In this document: positions 35,521 through 48,134 of the stretch, piece by piece
Layout: every line of letters begins with the position of its first letter
Position numbering within the stretch: position 1 is the first letter of the stretch
Source of the DNA: Ostrinia nubilalis
Lineage: Eukaryota > Arthropoda > Insecta > Lepidoptera > Crambidae
Assembly: GCF_963855985.1 (NCBI RefSeq)
Contig: NC_087093.1
Span: 5,339,501-5,403,500 of the forward strand
Direction of reading: 5' to 3'
DNA length: 64,000 bases
Program-made: the position numbers and the translations under genes
Notes under the pieces: model-generated
The model's database searches: none
What the model was told of the DNA's origin: nothing
The model's input: the letters and a program-made list of their open reading frames with translations, nothing else

Positions 35521-37472
35521 TTAGAACGCCCCGCTTTAACTTACTTTTAAAGCAGTCCCGGAACGAAAACTGAAAGCTCTATAAAACTCTATATCTCTAA
35601 ATAAACATTAAAGCAGTTTATGGTTTCATAGATTTTACCCTCACACTTTCTGATAGGTATTACCTACGTGTGTATTACGTAACCGCTAATGACTTCGAAA
35701 TAGTATGATTGATTTCGATGTGCTATTAATATTAGAGAAGAAAGATTAACGATCAATTAACCTTGCAAGATTCCCAATGTTAATTACGATATTCTATACT
35801 AAAACTCAAATGATATTGTTTTATAGATAAAACTTACATATAATGTTGGAAAATTTTTGCATAAAATACCTACTTAGACACCATTATTCTACGAACTATG
35901 AAAGCCAGGTTACATAATTGGTCAAGGCCACAACCGGCGGCCTGAAGATAACCTCTGGGACTCAAACTCACGTCCCACGGGTGCAAGATAAGCATTCGGA
36001 TGGAGTGTCAAGGTTCTTCTTCGTATATTTCAGAATTAACGAACGAGTTCAGGCATCCTAACCACGACTTAGCAGCGAATGTTTCAGCCTTAATGGGAGT
36101 TGTTTGATTTCCTCGGGGAGCGGTAGGCACCCCTACTTGGGGCACGCTAATTTCACTGGACCATTACGTGGTTGCGTTGAGGAGGAAACGCAAAAAATAC
36201 GTCGATGTAATGACACTTTGCTGTTAATTTTGTTGACAAAACAAAAATTCCTTTTCTCTCTTTTAGAGTAAAACTTAGAAAGAGCCATGTATGTTACAAT
36301 ACATATCCATATCCATTCACCAATATGAGAGCTCATAGCAATACTGATATGGCGACGAAAATTCAAAATTAATTACCACTGCTTATGAGGTAATAATTAC
36401 CATTGAGGGTATAAACACACCTTTATAGCCTTCGTCATTGTCCAATAATCACCGTCCTTAGTCTACTAATATCCTTCGATCATGCGATAGACATGTTTGA
36501 CAGGCTCTACCGAGGGTTCAATACCGTTATATTGCTAAGGCCAAATTGCATAATATCCTAGACCAGCCGGGTGAGGCAGCTAATCCGTCACCTACCTGAG
36601 ATTGATCCCGCGCGTTATTTAGTCGGGTGATCGATAATAGTTCGCCACATGCCAAGAATTCTATGTCTAATACCTCTACTTGTGTAACGATCAAAGTTTA
36701 TTAGGTATTTCTGGAGACCTCTAACTAAGTCTTATAAAGTAAATTATCTTGTTTTGTGTAAGTACCAAGAAAAACAAAAAACACATTGCTTGGAACCGAA
36801 TCCAAGTACTTACTCGTAGTACCGAAATCTCATTTGAATGAGAGAGTGCTTCAATAGTGAATATTTGGATTTAAATAATTCGTAATTCTCACGTAATAAA
36901 TTGAAATATTCACTAAATGTACAAAGCCTGGCATAGCATTGAATTTAGTGTAATAATGTATCCGGATAAATGTAACACTATGGTTGCTGTACATTTAAAT
37001 GAGATTAAGCGTTATTAGTGTCGCAATGAAAATATATAACTTAATGGTGTACTAATTTATATGCAAAATTTATAAAGAATGCAAAGAATTGAGCTCAAAA
37101 TGTCCTGTTTTCCTTTTTCTTCCGCGCCTCATTGCCCGTGTCGACTCTATTAGTCTTAAATAATTCGCTATTCCTGGCGATCACAACAACAAATAGCGTG
37201 CCAGTCATTGTTGTTGTGATTTCGACCTTATTGTTTTCAAAATAAATGGCAGCGTGTATTATGTACTGAAAAATTCAATTTGCGTTATGTAGCGTAACGT
37301 AATTTTTCGTATGATTTGTCAGCGGTTAACGAGGCATGCCGGCTTAATTTCGTCAAACAACTGTTTGTCTAAACCTTTTAGAAAACAATTATAACCGTGA
37401 TGCCAAAATAAGCTAAATTTTAATGTTCTTGAGTTTAAAGTAACAAATAAAAACTCAGTTTCTTTTTTTCAG

Positions 37473-37555
37473 ATTCCGGGCCCGTTTCATCTCCATCCAC
37501 AATCTTCAGGATGCTATTAATCGTAACTTCATTTCTTCCGACTGTGTTTAGATAA
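37473..37555 (+). CDS. beat: Beat-like exon E: C-terminal hydrophobic (GPI-like) tail and stop
   Basis: The acceptor is tttctttttttcag/ATTCCGGG. With the A from exon D it reads NSGPVSSPSTIF, then the hydrophobic stretch MLLIVTSFLPTVF, then R and TAA (37553-37555). Small residues (NSG) followed by a spacer and a short hydrophobic end is what a GPI-anchor signal looks like, so the product may be tethered to the membrane. The exact phase match, strong polypyrimidine tract and downstream AATAAA support this as the last exon. It is short, so chance similarity to a tail cannot be excluded. Confidence 0.65.
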
Positions 37556-37580
37556 CTCATTAATGTAATTATGTAGCTAC

Positions 37581-37586
37581 AATAAA
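37581..37586 (+). promoter_or_regulatory. Candidate polyadenylation signal AATAAA
   Basis: A canonical AATAAA lies 25 nt after the TAA of exon E. It would give a very short 3' UTR. More distal signals may also be used because the flanking DNA is AT-rich. Confidence 0.45.
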
Positions 37587-38707
37587 TTAATGTAAAGCAT
37601 TTTCTACGTGGTGAAGTGGAATCGAAAACATCTGATTAATGTTAGCAATGAACATTCCTTATGCGGGTCATCTTAAGCCTCTGGCAAACACCGGGCTAAC
37701 GTTATATTTGACAAAGGCGATCGTGTGTTCAAAATTTTATTTATTATTACGTGTATTTTTGAAATATTTGAACTCAAAATTACATTCGGCCTTGCACAAG
37801 TCAGCTACAAATTCCTAAAAAATACTAATTTTGAATTCCTTCCGGGAACTCAATCGAGAAACGACATCAAAAGAACGGATTAATTTTATTACCATTTTGA
37901 TACACGTTCCGTTCCACGAAGTCTTTTGATTAAAAACCGGTAATGGATCACAATTTATGAGAAATTGAGTTCCGTTATTTGTTTTTTTTTTCTGCATTAA
38001 AATGTAAAAGAGTTTAAAAATAAATGTTTTGAAGATAAAACCTGCTTTCTATTGAAAGGTAAATATAAATGTATAACATTAGGTTTAATATAGGTTCTCA
38101 ATTATTTTAAGGTTTGAATGTACAATTTAATCGTGTCGGATGTAAAATTTGAGTGCTTTTCTAAGATATAGTGGTTTTAAAAAAAACGATGCGCTTAGCT
38201 CACTCTACGCACTCTACTACGAGTAGGTACGCCCGCTGTGTGCCAGATACTTTATTGATAATAATCCAAGTGCTTTTTAATTGCAATTTCTAATCTCACG
38301 AACACTATCTACTTCGGTGATTTCGATTCCACCCGGTGTATCTATTTATCAAAAAATATATCAACCCGCAAAGTGGGCACTTCTTTCTGAACACTGAATA
38401 CTAAAACGATTTTATATTATTGTCATGTTGTAGATTAAGTTGTCTAGTTTGTAACTGGACGTTAAAATAAAAAATTAAATTGATATAAGTGATGAATCTG
38501 AGAGTGTTTATGTAAATAAAATCATTAAATTTTAAATAGTTGTTTACTATAAGTAGCTCGACCAAATGTTGTTGACCCTTCGTTGATCTCATGAGTAAAC
38601 AAATAATATTAAGAGGTCTTCAAAATGTTTGGTACCTAGATAAAGATATTCCACTTAAAAAGAACCAAGTTTAAATGATTAGCCAAAATTGTAAATTACA
38701 AGCTTAA

Positions 38708-38800
38708 GATATTGCAAACCACCTCTGGTGGTGCACTGACCCGCGACGTTGTAGTTGCGGGTTCGATACCCGCCGAGGGCAAATGTTAGATGGAATTCTT
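38708..38800 (+). repeat. tRNA-derived SINE fragment
   Basis: It contains ctggtggtgcactgaccc and a B-box-like gcgggttcgatacccgcc followed by gagggcaaatgttaga, the layout of lepidopteran tRNA-type SINEs. The A box is degraded. Confidence 0.55.
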
Positions 38801-39096
38801 GAATTATGTGTTATTATTTCATGGACACTACTATTTTTTGACGGTCTTCTTCAAAACTTACTCGTATTATGACTACATAAATCGTCTGATCCTTTAGTAG
38901 TTTACAATACCTATTTTAAAGCCACGTTTAGATCTGTAGTAGAACTTCCAGATCCAAGACAGACTTTAAACCAACCATTACTTAGTTGTAAAGGAACTAC
39001 CATTTCGAACTCTCTTAAACTATTCGTTTGTTTCCTTTAAGTCTAAGTATTTATTATATTTATAAACAAAAACGTTTTCCATTTTGACTGTTTTAG

Positions 39097-39188
39097 GACC
39101 TCTCCAGTTTCAACTGCACAGTGAAGGCCTTCCACAACCCCAAATACCTAGTTCAATGCCCAAACTTTCCCCTCCTTCCTCAATATAG
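39097..39188 (+). other. Exon-like 92-nt open segment, unassigned
   Basis: Preceded by gactgttttag and followed by gtaataat, it is open in two frames. One reads DLSSFNCTVKAFHNPKYLVQ..., and the other, if joined to exon D, adds about 30 residues to a stop at its last codon. It lies 1.5 kb after the likely last exon. It could be an alternative terminal exon, a relic, or chance. Confidence 0.2.
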
Positions 39189-39547
39189 GTAATAATAATA
39201 TTAGCTATGATAGTCAGTGGTGTAATGGACTATAAATTGAATATAACGAAGTATTCATAAGCTAATATTGCCTTGTATATTATTATAAACAAACAAAATG
39301 TATCAGCAATGTACATTTCGTATTATCTATGTGTTTAATGTTATATTCTCCTGTATTTGTTAAAAGCTATTATACTAATTTATTAATACTACTTACCGAA
39401 ATCTCAAGTCTTTTTTTCTACTCAAACTTTATAAATGATGGATTGTGAAGAAAAATAAATGTTCTTTATTGTTTTTATCATCTTTAGATTTAACTAGATA
39501 TCTGCGCTTTGCATCCCAACCTCCGTATCTCCTTAGAACAGGTCTCA

Positions 39548-39690
39548 TCAAATCAAATCAAATCATTTATTTCGCTTGAAAGTGATACGTTACATGTCAG
39601 TACTTAGATGGTAAAGTAAATTAGAATAGGATCACACATCTCAATTCTCAACTTAAGAAACAAGAGAGAGCATGGGTTAATACATTTCAA
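39548..39690 (-). repeat. LINE 3' end with (TGATTT)n tail
   Basis: On the minus strand a gaaataaatgatttgatttg stretch ends in a short hexamer-like repeat, as at the 3' ends of CR1/Jockey-type elements. The upstream part is too short to classify. Confidence 0.4.
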
Positions 39691-39999
39691 TAATTTTTGC
39701 CATACAAATATTTCTCTATTTAAGTATCAAATTCAGTGTCGAAAGAAATTACTTTTGTATTCCAACTATCACTCCCTTCTCAAAGATTATCCGAATGTCT
39801 GAGATGAATTAACGAGAGAGCACTAAAGCCCCGCGTTAGGTTTCTGTACGGGCTCTTTTTGGTTTTCATTTAAGAAACGAGAAATTACAGGATCCAACAA
39901 TCAAACGTCTATAGTATTAAATTAAAAGTGGTGGATCTAATTTTATAAATAAAACACCGGATGATAATTTAACTTCCACTTCTATTTCATTAGTAATTT

Positions 40000-42900
40000 T
40001 CAAACTATGTCACAATAATTAACATGAAAGCATGAAATAGCGTGTGCGACGTTACTCCTACGTTTACCCCTGAAATATCATCTGTCATTAGTGACCTGAC
40101 ACTGGGTAGCACTAGGTTGCAGTCCATTGGCCACAGATCATAAAAAAACTTGAATATTCAGATTTTTAACGTTAACACTAGCAATATAAGTGGGTAAGTA
40201 ATCTAAAATTATTTCCGTCGACATTACCGAGTGTAAAAGTGCCGTAAATTACAGGTGTGATATACACGTTCCAGGAATAGCGACGCGGACACTTTTATGA
40301 ACGCATAGCCATTTTGTGAAATATAACATACAGTTGCATTTTCGCTACTTTTCACTTCAACTACGGTAATTTTCCAGCGTTACGACCACTTACCGAGCAA
40401 TAATAGAGAATGCTCCAGCAATAAATTTACTTTTAATAACTCTTTAGGAAGATGGCGTCAATTTTTATTTTATTTCAAAATACCTATCATATTATTTTTT
40501 TAAATATTAGCCATGGTGCCAATTATCTTCTTTTTTTTATTTTTTTTTATTTGTGGCAACCAAACCTCTCTGGGAGGTTTATTTCTGCCAATGTCGAGTG
40601 AAAAATATTGACATAGTTATCAATAGAACGTGGGTGTTTCAGTTCTATTGATTTTTCATGGATTCCGTGGAGTTAAGTATGCCCGTAAGCAGGTTTCGAG
40701 ACGCCACCGGGTCCAAAGCGGGTTGTTCATTCGACAACCCACTCGACACTCGATGCGCGCTCAAATTCGAAGTATTTCAATGTTTTTTATAATTTATCAC
40801 TTCACTGCACTTTAGAACACAAAATAACACCAAATTTGTACACTAAAGTCCATTAAATAATAAATTGAAACCATTAAAACAGATCGACCATGCTTCCCGT
40901 TCAACTACCCTCCACGGAATCTCATTATCTTCTTTGTTTCCGGAAAATTATTACAGTCATTATCTGTGGGTTGCACTTAGTGTGCTTGTTATTATTGACT
41001 ACACAAATATTTTATTCGTGAAGGGAAGGATTTTTAAAATGTCTAAGCATCTTATTACCTACCTCGAAAAAAACTACTGTAACATTCTAACTGAAGTCTA
41101 TGTGAGCCGCAGGCGTGTAGTGCATAATAGAGAGCCACTTCCATCAGTTAAAACAAAGGTATGTGTTTGCAAATTCATAAATTATACAAGTGCAATCAGC
41201 TAAAGGAAATTATTTCAAAGTAATTACCTACTATACGTTTTCATAGCATATAACAAATAATCGTTTTCAAGTGCATGATCAATATGATCATAATATTAAT
41301 TTACCAGTTTTTTATGTTAGTTACTAACTAATTTAAGTATGTATTTATTTTAAGACTGAGTATTTAAAGTTATCCAGCTACTTAGGCATCTAAAATAAAA
41401 GTTTTAAGTAGAATCAAGTCAATTTCTGTTAAATCGCAAATTACACTAGCAGAAAGACGCTAACGCAATAATCCAGTATAACTACGCTTATAATATATAA
41501 TTACGTTTGAGAACATCTTTGAAAACTGTTCAAAGTTATTCGTACAACGACATTCAGTGACATTCAGTTGGCAAATACCAGTAGACGACTTATGATCGAT
41601 AATAATATACTGGTGTCTTGCCACCGCTAACTTATAAGATATGGATACTGTTTATTCAAGATATTTACCATCCGAAAAGGTCTCTGTACAACCGACGGCA
41701 CATCGAATGTAACTGTTAGATCGCGAAAATCGCTCATAATTCGGGGGAAATAAAGGCCAGTGTATTGTGTATTTGTGTATTGTACATAACAACGGAATGA
41801 AAATGCTATATTGGGTATGAAGACTCAACTCCCGGCAGAGGAGTGATAGAGTCTGAAATGAGCACACGACGATCATTCAAAGTGGGTCCGATTTGTAATA
41901 AGATAACGAGAGGTTAACGATGACACGGGTTTAACAAAGGTGAGGAGAAGATGACAAGTTTAGCGATAATCGAGTATATTAACAAATCAATCTAGTTAAC
42001 TACTTATATTCTCAACCCTCTTCCTTTATAAATACAGCTTTTCATATAAGTCATCTTAGGATAACGTGTAGACAGTTTATTAAGTATTATTACCGAATCT
42101 GAAATTAGTTAAATTTGAGAATATGATCAATTACTTTATTCTCACGTATACATTTATGTAAATTTATCTATAGTTACATTTGTATTACTTATACCAAGTC
42201 TAAAAGTAAAACGAAGTGAAAAGTTCACTGCACGTTCCACCGGTAGTAACAGGCGCTTTATGTCTTCTAAAACGTAGAGCTTGTTAATGCTTAAATGTTT
42301 TCCACAAAATGGCGAAGTTGTGAAATGTTTGTCGATATTTAATATCTGTTAGGGTCAGTCTGTTCGTGACTCCGAAGTGCCCACAAGAGCGGTTGGAATA
42401 TTTTTTCTTTCGAGAGCCGAGACCCTATTTCTACGACTGACGAATTCTTCACGTATTTTCACTGTTAATTCTTTATTGTTGTGCCAACCCGAATTTATGT
42501 ATTTCATTAAATGAATTACTGAAATATGTGTTCGTTTTAATTTGTAGTTCATTGTTCCTTATGAAAGATTGAAAATTCCGAGGAAATCTGAAACAAGTGG
42601 CTATAATATTTCCTTAATTGTTGTGAAGATAAAGTTTAACTTTGATGTTCAACTTTAGTACATTAATCAAAATTATTCAAATACTTCAAAACTTTACCTA
42701 AATACTTACATTTGTTGATATTTATTGTCTGCTGCGGTTACGCACCTGCGCTACGAACAGATTACAGCTTATTAACAGTGAATAATGAAAATTGCCGGGA
42801 TGAAAATTGTTTTACTATTTTATTTACCTTAGCGATAAACCGCTTAAAATGTAGGTTTAAGCTCCATTTATTTACTGTAGAGACTGTCCACTTAGTGTGA

Positions 42901-43990
42901 TTTATAATAAAGAAATACATTTGTTCAACCTAGTTGCAACATAATATCCTTACAGAACATCATATTATATCAATACACTCAACCAAAACCGTGAAACAAC
43001 TGTATCTCTTATTCTACGAAAAGATTCCTCATTTCGCGGTAATTTAATATTTTATCATATTAATTATTCTGATTTATTAATGTAATTTTTGAGAAGACAC
43101 TCATTTGGTAGCTTTCCTTAATGACTAAAGGAAGGAGATTGATATTTAGAAATGGCTTGTGTGGCCTCAGGCTTTACTTTAGGTACGATGCCCTCCATAT
43201 CTCTGTGAGTTTAGTAAACAATTACTTCTGAAGCCATGAAAGGGTAAAATCAAGTAAGTTCCATAACAACTTATTAGTGGAAAATAAACTAATGCGAAGT
43301 TATATTTATACGATTTTAACCTTTATTTATCGCTGAAATAATTTGTTATTTACAGGAATAATAACTGAGTAACAAAACGTTCTCGCCTCATAAAATATTT
43401 CTAAGTTTTGAATGAACAAGCTAGGTTTTATTTTACAATTGTTAAGCGCTTACTGTAATAGGTACTATTTAGGTAGCATACGTTTTGTTTGAAGTTTTTC
43501 ACTCCTCAATTATTCGATAGTTATTCATACAATTAATAAAAGTCGCTATCTACAGCAGTTGTTCAGGCACGTTTTTATGTAAAGCTGGATTAAAACAAGT
43601 TTTAAGGCTGATAGATTACATGCTTAAAACTAAAACAACACCAACACGATCAACAGTCACAGTTAACATTATTATACTGAGTACCTATAGCAATAAATCG
43701 AAGCAACCTTGAAACTCAGTTGGACCGATAAATAACTTTGATAAACACAGAACATTTGCCATTACTGTAAAATAGTTAAGAACTCACGTAATAGATCCCT
43801 TTTAATTGTATTAATCTTGGTGCTAATCTGGTTCTACTACCTAAGGATTAATACCATTGTTAGTGATCTGTATTTGCAATTAGAGGAAATTTATATAATA
43901 TTCTTCGACCTATATACTTCAAACTAATTAGATTCGTGCTCTCTGCTCACACACACACACTATCTGTAGTACTTATGTCAAAGTCTGGGA
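40000..43990. other. Downstream DNA, no gene recognised
   Basis: AT-rich with only short ORFs. Weak inverted motifs (gattccgtggag at 40660, ctccacggaatc at 40909) are the only structure noticed. Confidence 0.4.
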
Positions 43991-44046
43991 CTAATGCACT
44001 ATTGCTTTTTGTATGAATGGCGGACGGGCTTTACAGTGATAATGAC

Positions 44047-44170
44047 TAAGGCTGAGTTACACCACCTAACTTTGACCGCAACTATAACGATAACCGGTGC
44101 TTTTTGTATGGAGTTTGACAGATTTTTGACGTTTGTCAAAGTCAAAGAAAGATGGTGCAACCCAGCCTTA
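44047..44170. mobile_element. Small palindromic MITE, TAAGGCTGGGTTGCACC family, copy 2
   Basis: The ends are taaggctgagttacaccacc and gatggtgcaacccagcctta, with the inner palindrome actttgac / gtcaaagt. It is 124 bp. The terminal TAA/TTA would fit the 3-bp target preference of Harbinger-like elements. Confidence 0.8.
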
Positions 44171-44575
44171 ATATACAAAGGTTTCAGCGGTGGGAACGAG
44201 AAATGAGAATACAAAGTTAACATCGTGCCAGTTAGCGTGCGCCTGAATAAGAGTACGAGCAGTCCTATATGATTCACTTGATGGAGAAAATCTTTAACAA
44301 ATCTCAAGAACTAAGTAAAAATTTGAGATTAAATAAAAATAGGTGCCTATAATATATTATTTGTAGTAATTATTTAGTTTAAATGTAGTTTTCATTCTGT
44401 GCATATTTAAAAAAAATAAGATTTCATGGTTTTCTTTCCTTTCATTTGATTTATCAAAGTTAGAACTAACAAAAATGCAGGGTTTAATTTTTAACAGATT
44501 TTAGTCGGTTCGATTCCCGGATGTTGCAAGATAATTTTCGGATATATTAGAATACGGTTTTCATTTTTATAAAAA

Positions 44576-44774
44576 ACTAGCTGACCCGGCGAACTTTGTT
44601 CCGCCTTAATGGCAATAAATAAGCAGACTTTTTTTTTTCGAACGGGATAAAAAGTATCCTATGTCCTTCACCTGGCTCTAAACTACCTCCCTGACAATTT
44701 TCAGCTAAATCGGTTCAGCCGTTCTTGAGTTATAAGTGGAGTAACTAACACGACTTTCTTTTATATATATAGAT
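44576..44774 (+). repeat. RTE-like 3' tail
   Basis: It starts actagctgacccggcgaact, contains aaatcggttcagccgttctt and ends tttatatatatagat. It is the same subfamily as 17558-17730. A B-box-like ggttcgattcccg lies just upstream (44507) and may belong to a degraded SINE. Confidence 0.7.
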
Positions 44775-45079
44775 GAAGGAATGTTTTCTTTGAGTAAAGT
44801 TTTCTCTACAATATTTAGAGCACTTTCCCTCCAGGTGACATTACAAAATTCCACCCTGTATACCAACACGAAGATGTCACACGTCTTGTAATTTTCCTGT
44901 TTTCTCATAAATGTGCAAGCACACAGTTCTTATTTAATGGATAGATTTATGCAAAGTGCTTATACAGTATGCATGAGGTTGAGATAAAAGTAACTGAAAA
45001 TACGATTTAATATATTTTTATATTTCGGCTGGTCTTTCCTCCCTTAGCAATTTGCAAGTTATTGCTGTTGGCTTAGAAA

Positions 45080-45185
45080 TCAGAATTCTTATTCCTTGTA
45101 GGTACGGAACCTGCCGTGTCTTATGGTTCGCACACTTCGAGGTCTGCAAGCGGTTGCAGGTTCGAATCGGTTGGCATAATGTAAG
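45080..45185 (+). repeat. Possible degraded tRNA-type SINE
   Basis: A gttgcaggttcgaatcggtt segment resembles a pol III B box, followed by ggcataatgtaagtaaatg. No convincing A box or cloverleaf can be formed by eye. Confidence 0.25.
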
Positions 45186-46720
45186 TAAATGAGAATGGAC
45201 AGAAACAAACACATTACTGAAAACGTATTAATATTTATTGATTTAATTACCAGCATATTAATGAAAAATACGTAAAAATATCAAGCCTAAACGATTACTA
45301 AAAAAACATAATAACTAGAATGTTATAATAATACAGATAAGTATTGTTTTAATAAAGTAATTAACAAAAAAGTGCAAAACAAACGTTCAGTGATTACGAA
45401 CTCTAAAAACCTTTGCGAGCATGTTCTGGCAACAACAATGGCTGATAAATCCTTTGTAAGCTCATTAATAACTTTACCCTCTGGAATGGTAAACATATAA
45501 TTTAATTAATCATAAAAATGTTTAAATTACCACATTGCGAAATTCTGAATTCTGACATTGACGCTTCATTTCAAAACGTTGGAACCGGTTGGTTACCGAA
45601 AAATGCTGATCGTAAAAATCCTTAATTAGATTTCTAAACTTGTTACTTACTGGTCTGGATAAAGAAAGATTATAGACAATATTGTTTTCACCAAGTAAAC
45701 AAAAGAAACTAGTTTTATTATTCTTGGTCTACGATTAATATCACGTTACCAAATTACTGTCGTCGGGCTAGAAGTTTCTATTTGATTGTTACGAACTGAT
45801 GAATCCAAACGAGTCTCATCTAAGTTACAGAAAAAGAGATAAAATAGGTAATTACAAAAAAAAAGAAACGATAGACGACAGATTCATTATTACAGCTTAT
45901 TGAAAGCTTTTACAGAAACTACATAATGTATAACAATGGTTACGACAGACTCCGAAATTCACGGCCGCAAGTCCGATTTACTTATAAGTCACTTAATACA
46001 CTTATACGAAAATTTTCTCCAAAATAACCAACATTTCCATTAAAATAAGCTGAAAAACCATCAAGTTGATGACAAAACAGCAGCGTATTAGGATTCAAAG
46101 AGGCACGAGTGTGAGTTCCATTTCCCGCTTGCGACAATATAGTCTCTGCCTAATTGTTTATTATTCTCTCTCGTTTACTCCGAGCAATAAGGCGTATCGT
46201 CACGTACACCCATTCCCACCGACATTCATATGATTTCTTAATAAAGTGCGACCCGGCCGGGGCACCCATATCAATAAGAGAGCGAAGGAATTTAATGAAA
46301 TTCCCTTCTGAAGAATTCTCCCGGCTCTTAGGTGGGTAGATTCCGGCACCATACCCTTATTATTTTAAATTGCCATCGGGTATACAAGGACTCCTGTTAA
46401 TTATTTTTATTATAGCAAGCACTTGTGCCTCGCTAATTGTACGGCATTTACTTATCGATTTCCATGTTTGTAGCTCTCGAGTAATTTTAGAAGCTATTCA
46501 GAATGTGAGCTTAGTACGTTATGGTTTGTTGGCTTGAACCCATTTATTTTTTAAATTCTGTTTAATGAATTACGAATGTCTGACAACAATAAACTAATAT
46601 ATTTTCTTTAAGAACATTATTTTGAAATCACATTAGTGTGACATTGGAAATTTCATAAATATTATCTACTTAGACCATGTAGACCCGAAGCATCGGTAGG
46701 GTTATACTGGGACGTGTTAA

Positions 46721-48129
46721 CCCTTTATAATTCAACAACTATGATTTCTTTAAAAAGTTGATTTTTTAATAGGTTTTAGTAAATAACTAAACACGTATTT
46801 TTTATTTTTGTTATTTTTTAATTATGAAAGTAACAAAATTACAAAATAGGGAGTGTGACATATCTGTTACACTGTCTTAAAAGCGTTTCATACGTCTTAA
46901 TGTTTTCTTTAAGACGTATGAAACGCTTTGAAACAATTGTTTTGTTTGTTGTAGCATAATGCTACGCCCCACTTTTCACATAATGTTTGTGATACGCCAG
47001 CGCAGTTAGGGTACTTGCAACGAATCCTCTTTTCTGCCCATACAGGCCAATGCCCTACTTGGTCCTGTCGCACAGCTATCGGAGGGACATATTGGGCTGG
47101 ACCTTTTCGTTTTTTGGCCTGAATTTCAGGTTCAATGGTTCGCCGTGTTGTGTTCGCTTTGGTACCAATTTTGCACAATATTGTAGCAATCTCTTCGCGA
47201 AAATCTGCTGAAGACAACAGCTGCGCATCTTGCGGGTTATTCGCCTTGCGTACCCTTTTATATAAAATCCAGGCATTAGACATGACAAGGTCCAAGAAAT
47301 TTTTTTCCAGGCGACTGTGGATATCTCCGATTCTTCTACACTGCCAACATACTCAACCGAGTAGCGATTCGTTGTAAGTTTTTCTTTCTCCATCGTACAT
47401 TCAGTTTAGGCTTGCTTTGACGACGAGCTGATGGTCCTGGCTGAGAAGAAGATTCTTTGGTAGCTGAAGGCTGAGAAGTACTTACATTGTGCTCTAAGTT
47501 CTCAATAATATCATCGATATCTAATCCTTCAACCACTTCAACAGCATCATCTTCGAACGGGTGCTCCAGATCTGGAATAAAGTCAGGGTCCACAACGCTG
47601 TCGTCATCATCTTCATATCCGTCCTCGCTGACCTCATAATCAAAGAGATGTTGCTCAATGTCTTCTTCTCTTAGACTCCGAGAAGCCATTCTGTCAAATA
47701 ATAAAACAAAGTTCAATGTACTGCACTAAGGGAACATTACAACGCAATGTAACAGAAATGTCACAAACAAATATTCGATGAATTTATCAAGAATTACGAA
47801 AGATTATGCGTTACTAACAACAAATAGTCATAATCATAAACTTACCTACTAGATTATACAACAGCTTCGTAGTTTACTTCGATATCGTATTTTTTTTCGA
47901 TTTTTCCATTTACGACTCGCGAAAGGTTCTTACAAATTGGCGGGAAGTGACTTTCGTCCAACTTTTGATACAAGTAACGCCATCTCGTATGCACAAAAGG
48001 CACTAAAATGCATAGAACGGTTTGTCACCGTCGTGCGACATTGATTTAAAATAGAATAAAATTTATGTTTGGAATTTTATGACGAAGTAATTGGTTTGTA
48101 ACTGTTATGTCACACGGTGATATAAAGGG
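46721..48129 (-). mobile_element. piggyBac-like element, internally deleted
   Basis: TTAA lies on both sides (46717-46720 and 48130-48133). The terminal inverted repeats start CCCTTTATA and end TATAAAGGG. Subterminal gtgtgacatatctgttacac at 46854 echoes atgtcacac near the other end. At 1409 bp it is shorter than autonomous piggyBac-like elements, in line with a missing transposase centre. Confidence 0.9.
46909..47689 (-). pseudogene. piggyBac-like transposase remnant (N- and C-terminal parts only)
   Basis: Reading on the minus strand, ATG at 47689 starts MASRSLREEDIEQHL, then a very acidic region (EDDDDSVVDPDFIPDLEH), then KPKLNVRWRKKNL. This resembles the acidic N-terminus of PGBD transposases. 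In another frame (from about 47330) it continues HSRLEKNFLDL, VMSNAWILYKRVRKANNP (the usual end of the catalytic domain) and a Cys-rich tail RCKYPNC...LCEKWGVALCYN...CFKAFH, the C-terminal zinc-binding domain. About 250-350 residues, including the DDD/DDE catalytic core, are missing at the junction near 47330-47350. Confidence 0.85.
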
Positions 48130-48134
48130 TTAAA

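Larger units (their letters stand above)
691..37586 (+). other. beat: Beat-family (beaten path) Ig-superfamily gene, 3' five exons
   Basis: Five exons with GT-AG borders join in compatible phases (1, 0, 0, 1) into about 206 residues plus a stop. In order the product holds the C-terminal half of Ig domain 1 (motif GQYTCEVSADAPSF), a second Ig domain (first Cys in KVECISRDS, second in IRCTAN), a Pro/Thr/Glu-rich linker and a C-terminal hydrophobic tail. The CEVSADAPSF block and the RYKPGMKLKVEC...PAANLSFFIN block are typical of insect Beat proteins, which are cell-surface or secreted neuronal ligands of Sidestep-type receptors in axon guidance and synapse specificity. The 5' exons (signal peptide, start of Ig1) are outside the window. 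The family call is recognition from memory. I cannot assign the paralog (Beat-I to Beat-VII). Confidence 0.8.
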
